Shown here: in pieces, positions 9,231 to 19,836 of the stretch
How positions within the stretch are numbered: position 1 is the stretch's first letter
Layout of the letters: each line of letters starts with the position of its first letter
Source of the DNA: CAWCXF01 sp963799455
GTDB lineage: Bacteria; Pseudomonadota; Alphaproteobacteria; Rhodobacterales; Rhodobacteraceae
DNA: 64,000 nt
Reading direction: 5' to 3'
Assembly: GCA_963799455.1 (NCBI GenBank)
Contig: CAWCXF010000008.1
Span: forward strand, 372,001 to 436,000
The notes under the pieces: generated by a model
Database searches by the model: none
What the model was told of the DNA's origin: nothing
The model's input: the letters and a program-made list of their open reading frames with translations, nothing else
Position numbers and translations under genes: made by a program

Positions 9231-10646
9231 TCAGTCCGACGCGACCTCCGCGGCCAGCGGCGCGGCGTCGGGCGCGGGGGCCGGCCCGGCGGGAGGCTGC
9301 GGCGCGAGCGCGGGCCGCGATGCGGCGTCGGGCGACGCGCCGATGGCCTCCCCCGGCGCGGGCTCGGGCGCGGCCTCGGCGACGCGGACCATGCGGGCGA
9401 GGTCGGGGTCGGTCGAGAGGTCGGCGACGGCGAAGTCCCGCGTCACCGCCTCGGGCGACAGCGGCACGTCGGAGACCACCACCGGCCCCGCGCCCGCCGG
9501 GCCGAAGGTCCGGCCGCCCACCGAGAAGTAGATGCCGCCCGCGTTGCCGGTGCGAAGCGTCGCGGGCGCCTCGGTGCGCGGCACGGCGTAGGTCTCGCCG
9601 GTCTCCATGATCTTCTCCAGCACCACCGTACCGTCGGCCGCGCGCACCCGCACCCAGGCGGGCCTGACCGCGACCAGCACCACCTCGGAGCCCGGATCGA
9701 CCACCACCCGGACCGCCTCCGCGGCCCCCTCACCGGGCGCGGCGTCCTCCGACAGCGCGGCGCGCACCGCGCCGTCGATGCCGCCCGCGGGCTCGGCCGC
9801 CGGCGCCGCGGCGAGCCGCGGCGGGGCGATCTGATCCCCGCGCGGGTCGAGTTCGACGGCGGCGCGATCGGTCACGGCGGGCGCGGGCGGGGCCTCGGGC
9901 GCCTCGGGGTCGAGCGAGGCGATCGGGCCGTCGCGGGCCACCAGCACCGGCACGTCGAGCGCGCGCGGGCGGTAGAGCCGGTCGAGCGCCTCGGGCGCGG
10001 TCGGCCCCGGCTCGGCCGCGGCGAGAGCGTCGGCCTCGGGGGCGAGCGGGTCGATGTCGGAGACGGCGCCCGGCCCGTCATCCGCCGGCAGGAGCGTGAC
10101 GCGCTGCATCTCCTGGAGCACCGACCAGCCGCCCCAGCCGACGGCGGCGATGAGCGCGATCAGCACCGCCAGCGAGGCGAGGGCGCCCGGCTCGATCCGG
10201 CTCAGCATCGCGTCGCCGGGCGGCGCGTAGGGCACGCGGCGCTCGGCGAAGATGTCGCGCTCGGAGGAGGACGCCTCCGGCGCGCGCGGCGCGGCCCGCC
10301 CGCCGGCGGGCGGCGCGACGCCGGCCTGCGCGGGCCTGAGCCCGCTCTCGGCGCAGAAGGCGGCGAAGGCGCGGTCGGGGTCGAGCCCGAGATAGCGCGC
10401 GTAGGAGCGCACGTAGCCCGCGACGAAGCCCGGCGTCTCGAACGCGCGCACGTCCGCGTTCTCGATCGCGGCGATGTGGGCGGCCTTGATCTTGAGATCG
10501 CGCTGCACGTCGAGGAGCGACTTGCCGAGCGTGGCGCGCTCGCCGCGCATCCGGTCGCCGAGGCTGAACTCGTCGTCGAGGTCGCCCATGCCGTCGCCAC
10601 TCGGCGCGGACATCTGGCCCGCCGACTCGAATGCCCGATGCTCCAT
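9231..10646 (-). CDS. RodZ-like helix-turn-helix membrane protein
   Basis: This 471-residue protein has the RodZ architecture. A cytoplasmic HTH_25 domain spans about residues 28-100 (LGDRMRGERATLGKSLLDVQ, then YVRSYARYLGLDPDRAF). One membrane segment spans about 153-175. A long Pro/Ala/Glu-rich linker leads to a C-terminal beta domain (DUF4115) at about 320-400, ending with GNAGGIYFSVGGRTFGPAG. RodZ links MreB to the wall-elongation machinery. I chose MEHRAFES at 10646 because the longer frame upstream has no family resemblance. The gene precedes ispG with a 160-bp gap. Family assignment is firm; a role with MreB in this organism is inferred. Confidence 0.85.
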   Translation of the reverse strand: MEHRAFESAGQMSAPSGDGMGDLDDEFSLGDRMRGERATLGKSLLDVQRDLKIKAAHIAAIENADVRAFETPGFVAGYVRSYARYLGLDPDRAFAAFCAESGLRPAQAGVAPPAGGRAAPRAPEASSSERDIFAERRVPYAPPGDAMLSRIEPGALASLAVLIALIAAVGWGGWSVLQEMQRVTLLPADDGPGAVSDIDPLAPEADALAAAEPGPTAPEALDRLYRPRALDVPVLVARDGPIASLDPEAPEAPPAPAVTDRAAVELDPRGDQIAPPRLAAAPAAEPAGGIDGAVRAALSEDAAPGEGAAEAVRVVVDPGSEVVLVAVRPAWVRVRAADGTVVLEKIMETGETYAVPRTEAPATLRTGNAGGIYFSVGGRTFGPAGAGPVVVSDVPLSPEAVTRDFAVADLSTDPDLARMVRVAEAAPEPAPGEAIGASPDAASRPALAPQPPAGPAPAPDAAPLAAEVASD

Positions 10647-10877
10647 CCTCACGCCTCGCCCTCCGCGCGTCCCGCGATGGTCCCGCAAAACGGACCTGCC
10701 CCAACGGACCCCTGCGCGTCTTCGCCCTCCGGACGGCCGACGGAAGAGGTCGCTCGCGCGTCTTCTAGCGGCTCGGGCACGGTCGGGGGTTAACGCCGCC
10801 GTGCCGCCGAACCGGGTGCGCCTCACGAGCACGGTGCTAGCACGAAGCCCCGCGCCTTCACCACCAGGATCGCGCCG

Positions 10878-12098
10878 TCAGGCGACGTTTCGCCCGCGCG
10901 CGAGCGCGCATTGCGACCACAGCACATCCATCGCGCGCACCAGCCGCTCCATCTCGGGGCCCTCGTGGACCGGCGAGGGGGTGAAGCGCAGCCGCTCGGT
11001 GCCGCGCGGCACGGTGGGGAAGTTGATCGGCTGCACGTAGATGCCGTGCTCCTCCAGCAGCCGATCGGAGATCATCTTGCACTTGACCGGGTCGCCGACA
11101 TGGACGGGCACGATGTGGCTGCCGTGGTCGATCACCGGCAGGCCCATGCCCTTGAGCCGCGCCTTGAGGATGCGCGCCTGCGCCTGATGGCGCTCGCGCA
11201 GCCACGGGTCGCGCTTGAGATGCGCGACGGAGGCGGCCGCGCCCGCGGCGACGGCCGGCGGGATCGAGGTGGTGAAGATGAAGCCCGGCGCGTAGGAGCG
11301 GATCGCGTCGCACATCCGCGCGGAGGCCGCGACGTAGCCCCCCATCACGCCGAAGGCCTTGCCGAGCGTGCCGTTGATCAGGTCGATGCGCCCCGCGAGG
11401 CCGTCGCGCTCGGCCACGCCGCCGCCGCGGGCCCCGTAGAGGCCCACGGCGTGGACCTCGTCGAGATAGGTCAGCGCGCCGAACTCGTCCGCGAGGTCGC
11501 ACACCGCCTCGATCGGGCCGAAGTCGCCGTCCATCGAGTAGACGCTCTCGAAGGCGATGAGCTTGGGGGCCTGCGGATCCTCCGCCTCCAGCAGCGCGCG
11601 CAGGTGGCCCAGGTCGTTGTGGCGCCAGATGCGCTTCGAGCCGCCGCGCTTGATGCCCTCGATCATCGAGGCGTGGTTGAGCCCGTCCGAGAAGGTGACG
11701 AGGCCGGGGACGAGCTTCGGCAGCGTCGAGAGCGTGGCGTCGTTGGCGATGTAGGCGGAGGTGAAGACGAGCGCCGCCTCCTTGGCGTGCAGATCGGCGA
11801 GCTCGGCCTCCAGGCGCTTGTGATGGACGGTGGTGCCGGAGATGTTGCGCGTGCCGCCCGAGCCCGCGCCCGAGCCCTCGATCGCCTCGTGCATCGCGGC
11901 CGTCACGGCCGGATGCTGGCCCATGCCGAGGTAGTCGTTGCCGCACCAGACCGTGACCTCGCGCGTGGTCCCGTCGGGCCGGCGCCAGAGCGCGAGCGGG
12001 AACCGGCCGGCGCGGCGCTCGATGTCGATGAAGGTGCGGTAGCGCCCCTCCTGGTGCAGCCGTCCGATCGCGGCCTCCAGCACGGCGTCGTAGTCCAT
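10878..12098 (-). CDS. hemA: 5-aminolevulinate synthase
   Basis: The product condenses glycine with succinyl-CoA to 5-aminolevulinate, the first step of haem (and, where present, bacteriochlorophyll) synthesis by the C4 route used in alphaproteobacteria. The 406-residue enzyme begins MDYDAVLEAAIGRLHQEGRY. It carries WCGNDYLGMGQHPAV, GAGSGGTRNISGTT and the PLP lysine in NGTLGKAFGVMGGY. It ends with the usual FTPSPVHEG region. The start at 12098 is supported by GGAGG just upstream on the minus strand. A 199-bp gap separates it from a divergent M20 peptidase gene. No obvious FNR-type dyad was seen in that gap. A single ALAS gene in the window says nothing about phototrophy. Confidence 0.95.
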   Translation of the reverse strand: MDYDAVLEAAIGRLHQEGRYRTFIDIERRAGRFPLALWRRPDGTTREVTVWCGNDYLGMGQHPAVTAAMHEAIEGSGAGSGGTRNISGTTVHHKRLEAELADLHAKEAALVFTSAYIANDATLSTLPKLVPGLVTFSDGLNHASMIEGIKRGGSKRIWRHNDLGHLRALLEAEDPQAPKLIAFESVYSMDGDFGPIEAVCDLADEFGALTYLDEVHAVGLYGARGGGVAERDGLAGRIDLINGTLGKAFGVMGGYVAASARMCDAIRSYAPGFIFTTSIPPAVAAGAAASVAHLKRDPWLRERHQAQARILKARLKGMGLPVIDHGSHIVPVHVGDPVKCKMISDRLLEEHGIYVQPINFPTVPRGTERLRFTPSPVHEGPEMERLVRAMDVLWSQCALARGRNVA

Positions 12099-12297
12099 CC
12101 GCTCCTCCCTCGCTCGCGCCGGATCTAGGCGCGCGGCCCACGGGCTCCACCGAGGCACGCCGTCGCAACTGTCACGACGGACGCGCCCGGCGCAACCCTC
12201 GCGCGGGTCGCGCATACCCGACCCCGGCGGCCGGCGCGGGCACGCTGGACAGCGCGCCCGCGCCGGCTAGGCTCCGCGCGCCAGCCCAGGAGATCCC

Positions 12298-13683
12298 ATG
12301 TCCGACGCAACCGCCCTCGCCCCGGTGCTCGACCGCATCGACGCCGATCTCGGCGCCGCGACCGACCGGCTGTTCGACCTGCTGCGGATCCCTTCGATCT
12401 CGACCGACCCCGACTACGCCGACCGCTGCCGGCAGGCGGCCGACCTGCTCGTCGCCGACCTGCGCTCGATGGGCGCGGAGGCCTCGCGGCGCGACACGCC
12501 CGGCCGGCCGATGGTGGTGGGCCACATCGGCGACGGCTCGCCGCACCTGCTGTTCTACGGCCATTACGACGTCCAGCCCGCCGACCCCCTGGAGCTGTGG
12601 GAGCGCGACCCGTTCGACCCGGCGCTCGAGGGCTCCGGCGAGGCCCGCGTCATCCGCGCCCGCGGCGCCTCCGACGACAAGGGCCAGCTGATGACCTTCG
12701 TCGAGGCGTGCCGCGCCTGGGTCGCCGAGCATGACGCGCCTCCCTGCCGCGTGACGTTCCTCTTCGAGGGCGAGGAGGAGTCGGGCTCGCCCTCGCTCGT
12801 GCCGTTCCTGCGCGAGAACGCCGACGAGCTGCGCGCGGACCTCGCCCTGATCTGCGACACCGGCATGTTCGACCGCGACACGCCCGCCATCACCACGCAG
12901 CTCCGCGGCCTGCTGGGCGAGCAGGTGACGATCACCGGCCCCTCGCGCGACCTGCACTCGGGCGCGTATGGCGGCGCCGCGATGAACCCGGCCCGGGTGC
13001 TCGCGCGCCTGATCGCGGGGCTCCACGACGATCGGGGCCGCGTGACGCTGCCCGGCTTCTACGACGGCGTGGAGGAGATCCCGGACGACCTGCGCGCGCA
13101 GTGGGAGGGCCTCGGGTTCGACGCCGGCCGCTTCCTCGGCGAGGTCGGGCTGTCGCATCCGGCGGGCGAGCGGGGCCGCGGCGCGCTGGAGATGGTCTGG
13201 GCGCGGCCGACCTGCGAGGTCAACGGGCTCGCGTCGGGCTACGCCGGCGAGGGATTCAAGACCGTGCTGCCCTCGCGCGCCATGGCCAAGATCAGCTTCC
13301 GCCTGGTGGGCGACCAGGATCCGCTCGCCATCCGCGAGGCGTTCCGGACCTATGTCCGCGAGGGCCTGCCGCCCGACTGCGAGGCCTCCTTCGAGGACCA
13401 CGGCGCCTCGCGCGCGAGCCGCATGGAGACCTCCGCGCCCGCCTTCGAGGCCGCGCGCGAGGCGCTCTCGGACGAATGGCCGCGGCCCGCGGCCTATGTC
13501 GGCGCGGGCGGCTCGATCCCGATCGCAGGGCATTTCGAGGAGGAGCTGGGGATGGACTCGATGCTGGTCGGCTTCGCGCTGGAGGACGACCGCATCCACT
13601 CGCCCAACGAGAAGTACGACCTCAGGAGCTTCCACAAGGGCATGCGGAGCTGGGCGCGGGTGCTCGACGCGCTCACCCGCTAG
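12298..13683 (+). CDS. M20 family metallopeptidase (dipeptidase-like)
   Basis: This 461-residue M20 peptidase cleaves small peptides or amide-linked substrates with a two-zinc centre. Metal-ligand motifs are FYGHYDVQPADP (His, Asp) and GASDDKGQLM (bridging Asp). FEGEEESGSPSL carries the catalytic Glu and a ligand, and the late FHKGMRSW region supplies the final ligand side. A dimerisation insert spans about residues 200-320. It is transcribed divergently from hemA. Downstream is a 21-bp tandem repeat and then tRNA genes on the other strand. Length and motifs are normal; the natural substrate is unknown. Confidence 0.88.
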   Translation: MSDATALAPVLDRIDADLGAATDRLFDLLRIPSISTDPDYADRCRQAADLLVADLRSMGAEASRRDTPGRPMVVGHIGDGSPHLLFYGHYDVQPADPLELWERDPFDPALEGSGEARVIRARGASDDKGQLMTFVEACRAWVAEHDAPPCRVTFLFEGEEESGSPSLVPFLRENADELRADLALICDTGMFDRDTPAITTQLRGLLGEQVTITGPSRDLHSGAYGGAAMNPARVLARLIAGLHDDRGRVTLPGFYDGVEEIPDDLRAQWEGLGFDAGRFLGEVGLSHPAGERGRGALEMVWARPTCEVNGLASGYAGEGFKTVLPSRAMAKISFRLVGDQDPLAIREAFRTYVREGLPPDCEASFEDHGASRASRMETSAPAFEAAREALSDEWPRPAAYVGAGGSIPIAGHFEEELGMDSMLVGFALEDDRIHSPNEKYDLRSFHKGMRSWARVLDALTR

Positions 13684-13694
13684 GCGCGCCGGGC

Positions 13695-13736
13695 CCTGCC
13701 CCCGGGCGTCGTCCGCCTGCCCCCGGGCGTCGTCCG
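13695..13736. repeat. Two perfect tandem copies of a 21-bp unit
   Basis: The 21-bp unit CCTGCCCCCGGGCGTCGTCCG is repeated exactly twice, at 13695-13715 and 13716-13736. It starts 12 bp after the M20 peptidase stop codon. It contains a CCCCCGGG core that could pair with neighbouring G-rich sequence. It lies between two convergent transcription units, the peptidase and the tRNA-Asp gene. Confidence 0.9.
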
Positions 13737-13814
13737 GACGTGTCCCGCGTCCGTCAGCCCCCTGCCAGCGAGGCCGACCGGGCGGGGCTGCCAAGAGGGG
13801 AGGAGAGGCAGCGG

Positions 13815-13891
13815 TGGCGCGGTTGACGGGGCTCGAACCCGCGACCCCCGGCGTGACAGGCCGGTACTCTAACCAACTGAGCTACAACCGC
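13815..13891 (-). tRNA. tRNA-Asp (anticodon GTC)
   Basis: The minus strand folds as a cloverleaf: acceptor GCGGTTG pairs with CAACCGC, the D arm has AGCTCAGTTGGTTAGAG, and the anticodon loop CTGTCAC reads GTC. The T arm has GGTTCGAGCC. The discriminator is G and CCA is encoded (13815-13817). It is the first of three tRNA genes, all on the minus strand, within 470 bp. Confidence 0.95.
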
Positions 13892-14023
13892 CCACTGCCC
13901 GCGGGACCGCTGCGCGGCCCGGCGTGAGGGGCCTTCTACGCAAAAGCCCCCCGAGCCGTCAAGCGAGCATCCCGCGCCGAGGAGAAAAGGCCGAAGGGAG
14001 GCGCGCGGCGCGAGGACGGACGG

Positions 14024-14097
14024 TGGGTGGTGAGGGGCTCGAACCCCCGACATCCTCGGTGTAAACGAGGCGCTCTGACCCGCTGAGCTAACCACCC
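14024..14097 (-). tRNA. tRNA-Val (anticodon TAC)
   Basis: The acceptor stem GGGTGGT pairs with ACCACCC. The anticodon stem CCTCG/CGAGG encloses TTTACAC, giving anticodon TAC (valine, GUA and GUG codons). The T arm reads GGGTTCGAGCCCC. The discriminator is A and the following bases are CCG, so the 3' CCA is not fully encoded, unlike the two flanking tRNA genes. It is closely similar to the tRNA-Val at 14203 in the acceptor and T arms. Confidence 0.94.
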
Positions 14098-14202
14098 GCC
14101 GAGGCCGCCGTCCCGCAAGGCCGGGGCCGGCCCCGAGGTCCGTCCCGCCCCCGCCGCGCCGGCCCGCGGGACCGGCACCATCGTCCGAGGCGGGGCGGGC
14201 GG

Positions 14203-14277
14203 TGGTGGGTGATGAGGGATTTGAACCCCCGACATCTTCGATGTGAACGAAGCGCTCTACCGCTGAGCTAATCACCC
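14203..14277 (-). tRNA. tRNA-Val (anticodon CAC)
   Basis: The acceptor stem GGGTGAT pairs with ATCACCC. The anticodon stem CTTCG/CGAAG encloses TTCACAT, giving anticodon CAC (valine, GUG). The T arm reads GGGTTCAAATCCC. CCA is encoded at 14203-14205. Most of the body matches the neighbouring tRNA-Val(TAC), which suggests a local duplication with divergence of the anticodon arm. Confidence 0.94.
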
Positions 14278-14321
14278 GACGGCCGGGCTCTTAGCCAAGC
14301 CGAGCCCGTTTCGCAAGGGCC

Positions 14322-15419
14322 CTAGCGAGCCTCGGCCCCGTCGCTCCCGGCGGCGGCGAGCGAGGCGCGCGCCTCCTCCAGGTCGTCGGGCAAGGGCTGC
14401 GGAGGAGCTTGGCGTCCTGCCGCATCGGGCCGGTGGCAGAGCGAGGCGAGGAACGGGTAGTGGTCCGACCCGATCTCGTCCAGCACCTCGATGTCGAGCA
14501 GGGTGAAGCCCGGCTGAACCAACACCTGGTCGAGCGGCCAGCTCAGGATCCGGCTCTCGGCGTCGTAGGTCGGGTAGAGCCCGCGCCCCACCCGCGGATC
14601 GAGGAGCCCGCCCAGGCGCATCGCGCGCCGCGTCACCCGCTCCCAGGGGACGGCGTTGAGGTCGCCCGCGAGGATCGACGGGCGCTCGGACCCGGCGATC
14701 TCCAGCGCCGCCGACAGGATCGTGGCGTCGCGCCGCGCGGTGGACTGCGACCAGTGGAGCGGCGGGCGCGGGTGGACGCCCTCGAAGCCCACCACCGCGC
14801 CCGAGGGCAGCGCCACGCCGGTGCCGAGCGCCGGCGTCTCGGGGCCGAACTCGAAGGTGAAGCGCGGATCGACCAACTCCATCTTCGAGAACAGGTGCAT
14901 GCCGTAATAGGTCGCGTCCTCGGGGATGTGCTGGACGGAATAGGGGTAGGCGCCGTCGAGCGGGGCGAGGCGCTCGTCCCACCAGCCGTCGGTCTCCAGA
15001 AGCAGCAGCAGGTCGGGGTCGGCCTCGGCCACCCGGGCGAGTAGCGACTCGGCCTGCCGGTTCCCGCGCTGGACGTTCGACACCATGACGCGCAGCCGGT
15101 CCTCGGCCTCGCATTCGGCGTCGGCGATGGCCATCGCCGGCATGAAGGGGGCGTAGGGATGGAGCCGGTAGGCCTGGTAGCCGAGCGCGCCCAGCCCGCA
15201 CAGGGTCACCAGGGCGCGCCCGACGCCGCGCGAGCCGGCGAGGAGGTGGAGGACGAGCGCCGCGGTCAGCGCCAGGGAGACCTGCACGCGCGGGAAGTCG
15301 AGATAGCGCACCCACCAGGCGTTGGTCTCGATCAGGGGCAGGACCGACGCGGCGCTCAGGAGAAGCACCACGGCGCCCAGCACCCAGGCGATCCAGCTCC
15401 ACCGCCTTCCAGCCGCCAT
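14322..15419 (-). CDS. Membrane-anchored endonuclease/exonuclease/phosphatase-family protein
   Basis: This 365-residue protein has three N-terminal membrane segments (about residues 7-27, 45-62 and 67-85). A C-terminal metal-dependent phosphodiesterase-fold (EEP) domain follows. Domain motifs are MVSNVQRGN (strand with metal-side Asn), LLLLLETDGWW (metal Glu), ILAGDLNAVPWE (the family GDxN motif) and EIGSDHYPFLASL (catalytic SDH). The active site is expected in the periplasm. The substrate could be nucleic acid, a phospholipid or a phosphosugar; the sequence does not tell. It sits between the tRNA cluster and lon, on the same strand as both. Confidence 0.85.
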   Translation of the reverse strand: MAAGRRWSWIAWVLGAVVLLLSAASVLPLIETNAWWVRYLDFPRVQVSLALTAALVLHLLAGSRGVGRALVTLCGLGALGYQAYRLHPYAPFMPAMAIADAECEAEDRLRVMVSNVQRGNRQAESLLARVAEADPDLLLLLETDGWWDERLAPLDGAYPYSVQHIPEDATYYGMHLFSKMELVDPRFTFEFGPETPALGTGVALPSGAVVGFEGVHPRPPLHWSQSTARRDATILSAALEIAGSERPSILAGDLNAVPWERVTRRAMRLGGLLDPRVGRGLYPTYDAESRILSWPLDQVLVQPGFTLLDIEVLDEIGSDHYPFLASLCHRPDAAGRQAPPQPLPDDLEEARASLAAAGSDGAEAR

Positions 15420-15512
15420 GCCGCATCCCCCGAGCCAGCCAAGCCCCGGCAGACATGCGAAGGGCGCGCCCGTGTCAAGCGCGCCCTCCGGCCTCTCGTT
15501 CCGCGACCGGGC

Positions 15513-17919
<2,407 letters not shown>

Positions 17920-18133
17920 CTTCGGGATCCTCTCGGTTGGCAGGGGGGACTGGCCCCGTCGACGGCGGCGCTCGCCCCCCTCCGGTCGGGGACGATGTGG
18001 GGGTGGACGGCCCCTCCTTCAACCGGCCGGGCGGCTCGGGCCCGGGGCCGCCCCGCGGCTGCCCGGCGGCCCGCGCGACGCCCCACCGCCATTCTCGGCC
18101 CAGCCATTGCGCCCGAAGACCAGAACTCCATAT

Positions 18134-18151
18134 ACCATCCACACGGATGGT
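18134..18151. promoter_or_regulatory. Perfect inverted repeat just upstream of the ribbon-helix-helix gene
   Basis: ACCATCC-ACAC-GGATGGT is a perfect 7-bp inverted repeat with a 4-bp spacer. It ends 13 bp before the ATG at 18165 and overlaps a TATACC hexamer that could serve as a -10 box. Ribbon-helix-helix regulators bind short dyads like this and often repress themselves, so this is a plausible autoregulatory operator. The dyad is seen directly; its role is inferred. Confidence 0.5.
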
Positions 18152-18164
18152 GAGGAGCAGTCGG

Positions 18165-18581
18165 ATGCCGCCCAGACGAAGCGCCGGGGACGCCTCGGCC
18201 GAGAGCGAGAAGCTCACGATCAACATCGGTCCTGTGGATCTCGGCCGCATCGACCTCCTGGTGCGCGAGGGGTTCTACGCCAACCGCTCCGACTTCATCC
18301 GCCAGGCGATCCGCGCCCGGCTCGACGGGCACGCGCCCGAGCTGAAGGAGGCCGCCGGGCGGATGGAGGTCGAGACCGGCGTGCGCCGCTACGGCCGCGA
18401 GGAGCTGGAGGCGCGCCGCGACGCGGGCCGCCCACTCCACGTCCGCGTCCTCGGGCTCGCCGTGATCGCGCCCGACGTGACGCCCGAGCTGGCCCGCGCG
18501 GCGATCGGCTCGCTGACGGTCCTGGGCACGCTGCAAGCCAGCCCGGAGGTCCGCCGCGCGCTCGCCGACCGCCTGGGCTGA
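18165..18581 (+). CDS. Ribbon-helix-helix (CopG-type) regulator with C-terminal extension
   Basis: This 138-residue protein has an N-terminal ribbon-helix-helix DNA-binding fold. The beta strand is KLTINIGPVDLGRIDLLV and the helices are REGFYANRSDFIRQAIRARL at about residues 15-55. The C-terminal half (VRVLGLAVIAPDVTPELARA) suggests a small oligomerisation or sensing domain. The ATG at 18165 has a GAGGAG ribosome-binding site 7 bases upstream; an ATG at 18147 would destroy the dyad. It is followed 74 bp later by a PHB-depolymerase-type esterase on the same strand, a pairing that suggests a shared operon or regulation. Confidence 0.82.
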   Translation: MPPRRSAGDASAESEKLTINIGPVDLGRIDLLVREGFYANRSDFIRQAIRARLDGHAPELKEAAGRMEVETGVRRYGREELEARRDAGRPLHVRVLGLAVIAPDVTPELARAAIGSLTVLGTLQASPEVRRALADRLG

Positions 18582-18655
18582 CGACCTCGTTAACCACCCT
18601 AAAACCCACTCCCCACACACTGAGGCCGGATCCTGCCGGCTCATGAAAGGCTGCG

Positions 18656-19798
18656 ATGAAAACGATCCTGAACTCCCTCGGCGGCGCGACCGCGCTCGTC
18701 CGCGACGGCAAGCTCGCCGAGGCGACGGCCGCGATCCAAAGGGCGCTGGCGGGGGGCGCCCAAGCCGAAGGCTCCCCTCCGGAGCAGCCGATGCGCGACG
18801 TGACGCCGCCGCAGGCGGCCGCGAAGGCCCGGGCGGCGCGACCCGCGCCCGGCCTCGCCGAGCCGAGCAGGCCCTGGTCGCGCGGCGACAAGCCCCGCAT
18901 CGACCTCTCCGTCCTGCAAGGGCTGGGCGGCGCCATGCCGGCCGGCCGCGCCTCGCTCGTGGCCGTCCCCGAGGGCGCCCGCTTCGAGGAGCGCCGGCAC
19001 CAGGGCGCCCACGGCACGCTGAGCTACAAGCTCTACGTGCCCTCGACGCTGAAGGAGCACGGCGCGCACCCGCCGCTGATCGTCATGCTCCACGGCTGCA
19101 CCCAGGATCCGGACGACTTCGCGCTCGGCACCGGCATGAACGCGGTGGCCGAGGAGACCGGCGCGCTCGTCGCCTATCCGCGCCAGGAGTCGAGCCGCAA
19201 CCCCAACCGCTGCTGGTCGTGGTTCGAGCCCGCCCACCAGGGCCGCTCGGGCGAGGCGGCGCTGATCGCGGGCGTCGCGGCCGACCTCGTCGCGGCCGAG
19301 GGCGTCGATCCCGCACGCGTCTTCGCGGCCGGGCTCTCGGCGGGCGGCGCCATGGCGGCGGCGCTCGGCGCGTCCTACCCGGACGTGTTCAAGGCCGTCG
19401 GCGTCCACTCCGGCCTGCCGGTGGGCGCGGCCTCCGACATGGGCTCGGCCTTCGCGGCGATGGGCGGGCGCGGCGGCGCGGCGCGGGCCATCGGGGTGCC
19501 GGTGATCGCCTTCCACGGGCTCTCCGACCGCACCGTGGCGCCGGTCAACGCCGAGCGCCTCGCCATGGCCGGGCGCAACGGCGGCGGCGCCAAGCCGCGC
19601 GTCAAGCCGGGCGAGACCGGCGGGCGGCGCTTCGAGCGCGTCGCGCTGCCGGCCGAGGGCGAGGCCGGTGCGGTCGAGCTTTGGCGCGTGGACGGGCTCG
19701 CGCACGCCTGGTCGGGCGGATCGAGCGAAGGATCCTACGCCGACCCGCAGGGGCCGGACGCGAGCCGGGAGATGATGCGCTTCTTCCTCGCGGCGTGA
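18656..19798 (+). CDS. PHB depolymerase-family esterase
   Basis: This 380-residue alpha/beta hydrolase of the esterase-PHB family is related to extracellular polyhydroxybutyrate depolymerases and feruloyl esterases. Motifs are IVMLHGCTQDPDDFALGTGM (oxyanion region), ARVFAAGLSAGGAMAAALG (lipase box GLSAGG with the nucleophile Ser), AFHGLSDRTVAPVN (catalytic Asp) and WRVDGLAHAWSGG (catalytic His). The first 100 residues are Ala-rich and show no clear signal peptide, so it may act inside the cell. It lies next to a ribbon-helix-helix regulator and ends 9 bp before a perfect 22-bp palindrome. Substrate is unproven. Confidence 0.85.
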   Translation: MKTILNSLGGATALVRDGKLAEATAAIQRALAGGAQAEGSPPEQPMRDVTPPQAAAKARAARPAPGLAEPSRPWSRGDKPRIDLSVLQGLGGAMPAGRASLVAVPEGARFEERRHQGAHGTLSYKLYVPSTLKEHGAHPPLIVMLHGCTQDPDDFALGTGMNAVAEETGALVAYPRQESSRNPNRCWSWFEPAHQGRSGEAALIAGVAADLVAAEGVDPARVFAAGLSAGGAMAAALGASYPDVFKAVGVHSGLPVGAASDMGSAFAAMGGRGGAARAIGVPVIAFHGLSDRTVAPVNAERLAMAGRNGGGAKPRVKPGETGGRRFERVALPAEGEAGAVELWRVDGLAHAWSGGSSEGSYADPQGPDASREMMRFFLAA

Positions 19799-19806
19799 AT
19801 GAAGAT

Positions 19807-19828
19807 CCGGGGGCACGCGTGCCCCCGG
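19807..19828. terminator. Perfect 22-bp palindrome between convergent genes
   Basis: The sequence from 19807 to 19828 is a perfect palindrome with core GGGGGCACGCGTGCCCCC. It lies in the 38-bp gap between the esterase stop and the tgt stop, where a hairpin could terminate both transcripts. There is no U-tract, so it may act as a processing or Rho-assisted structure. A related palindrome (core GGGGCATGCATGCCCC) lies at 26671. Confidence 0.55.
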
Positions 19829-19836
19829 GCCCCCGC

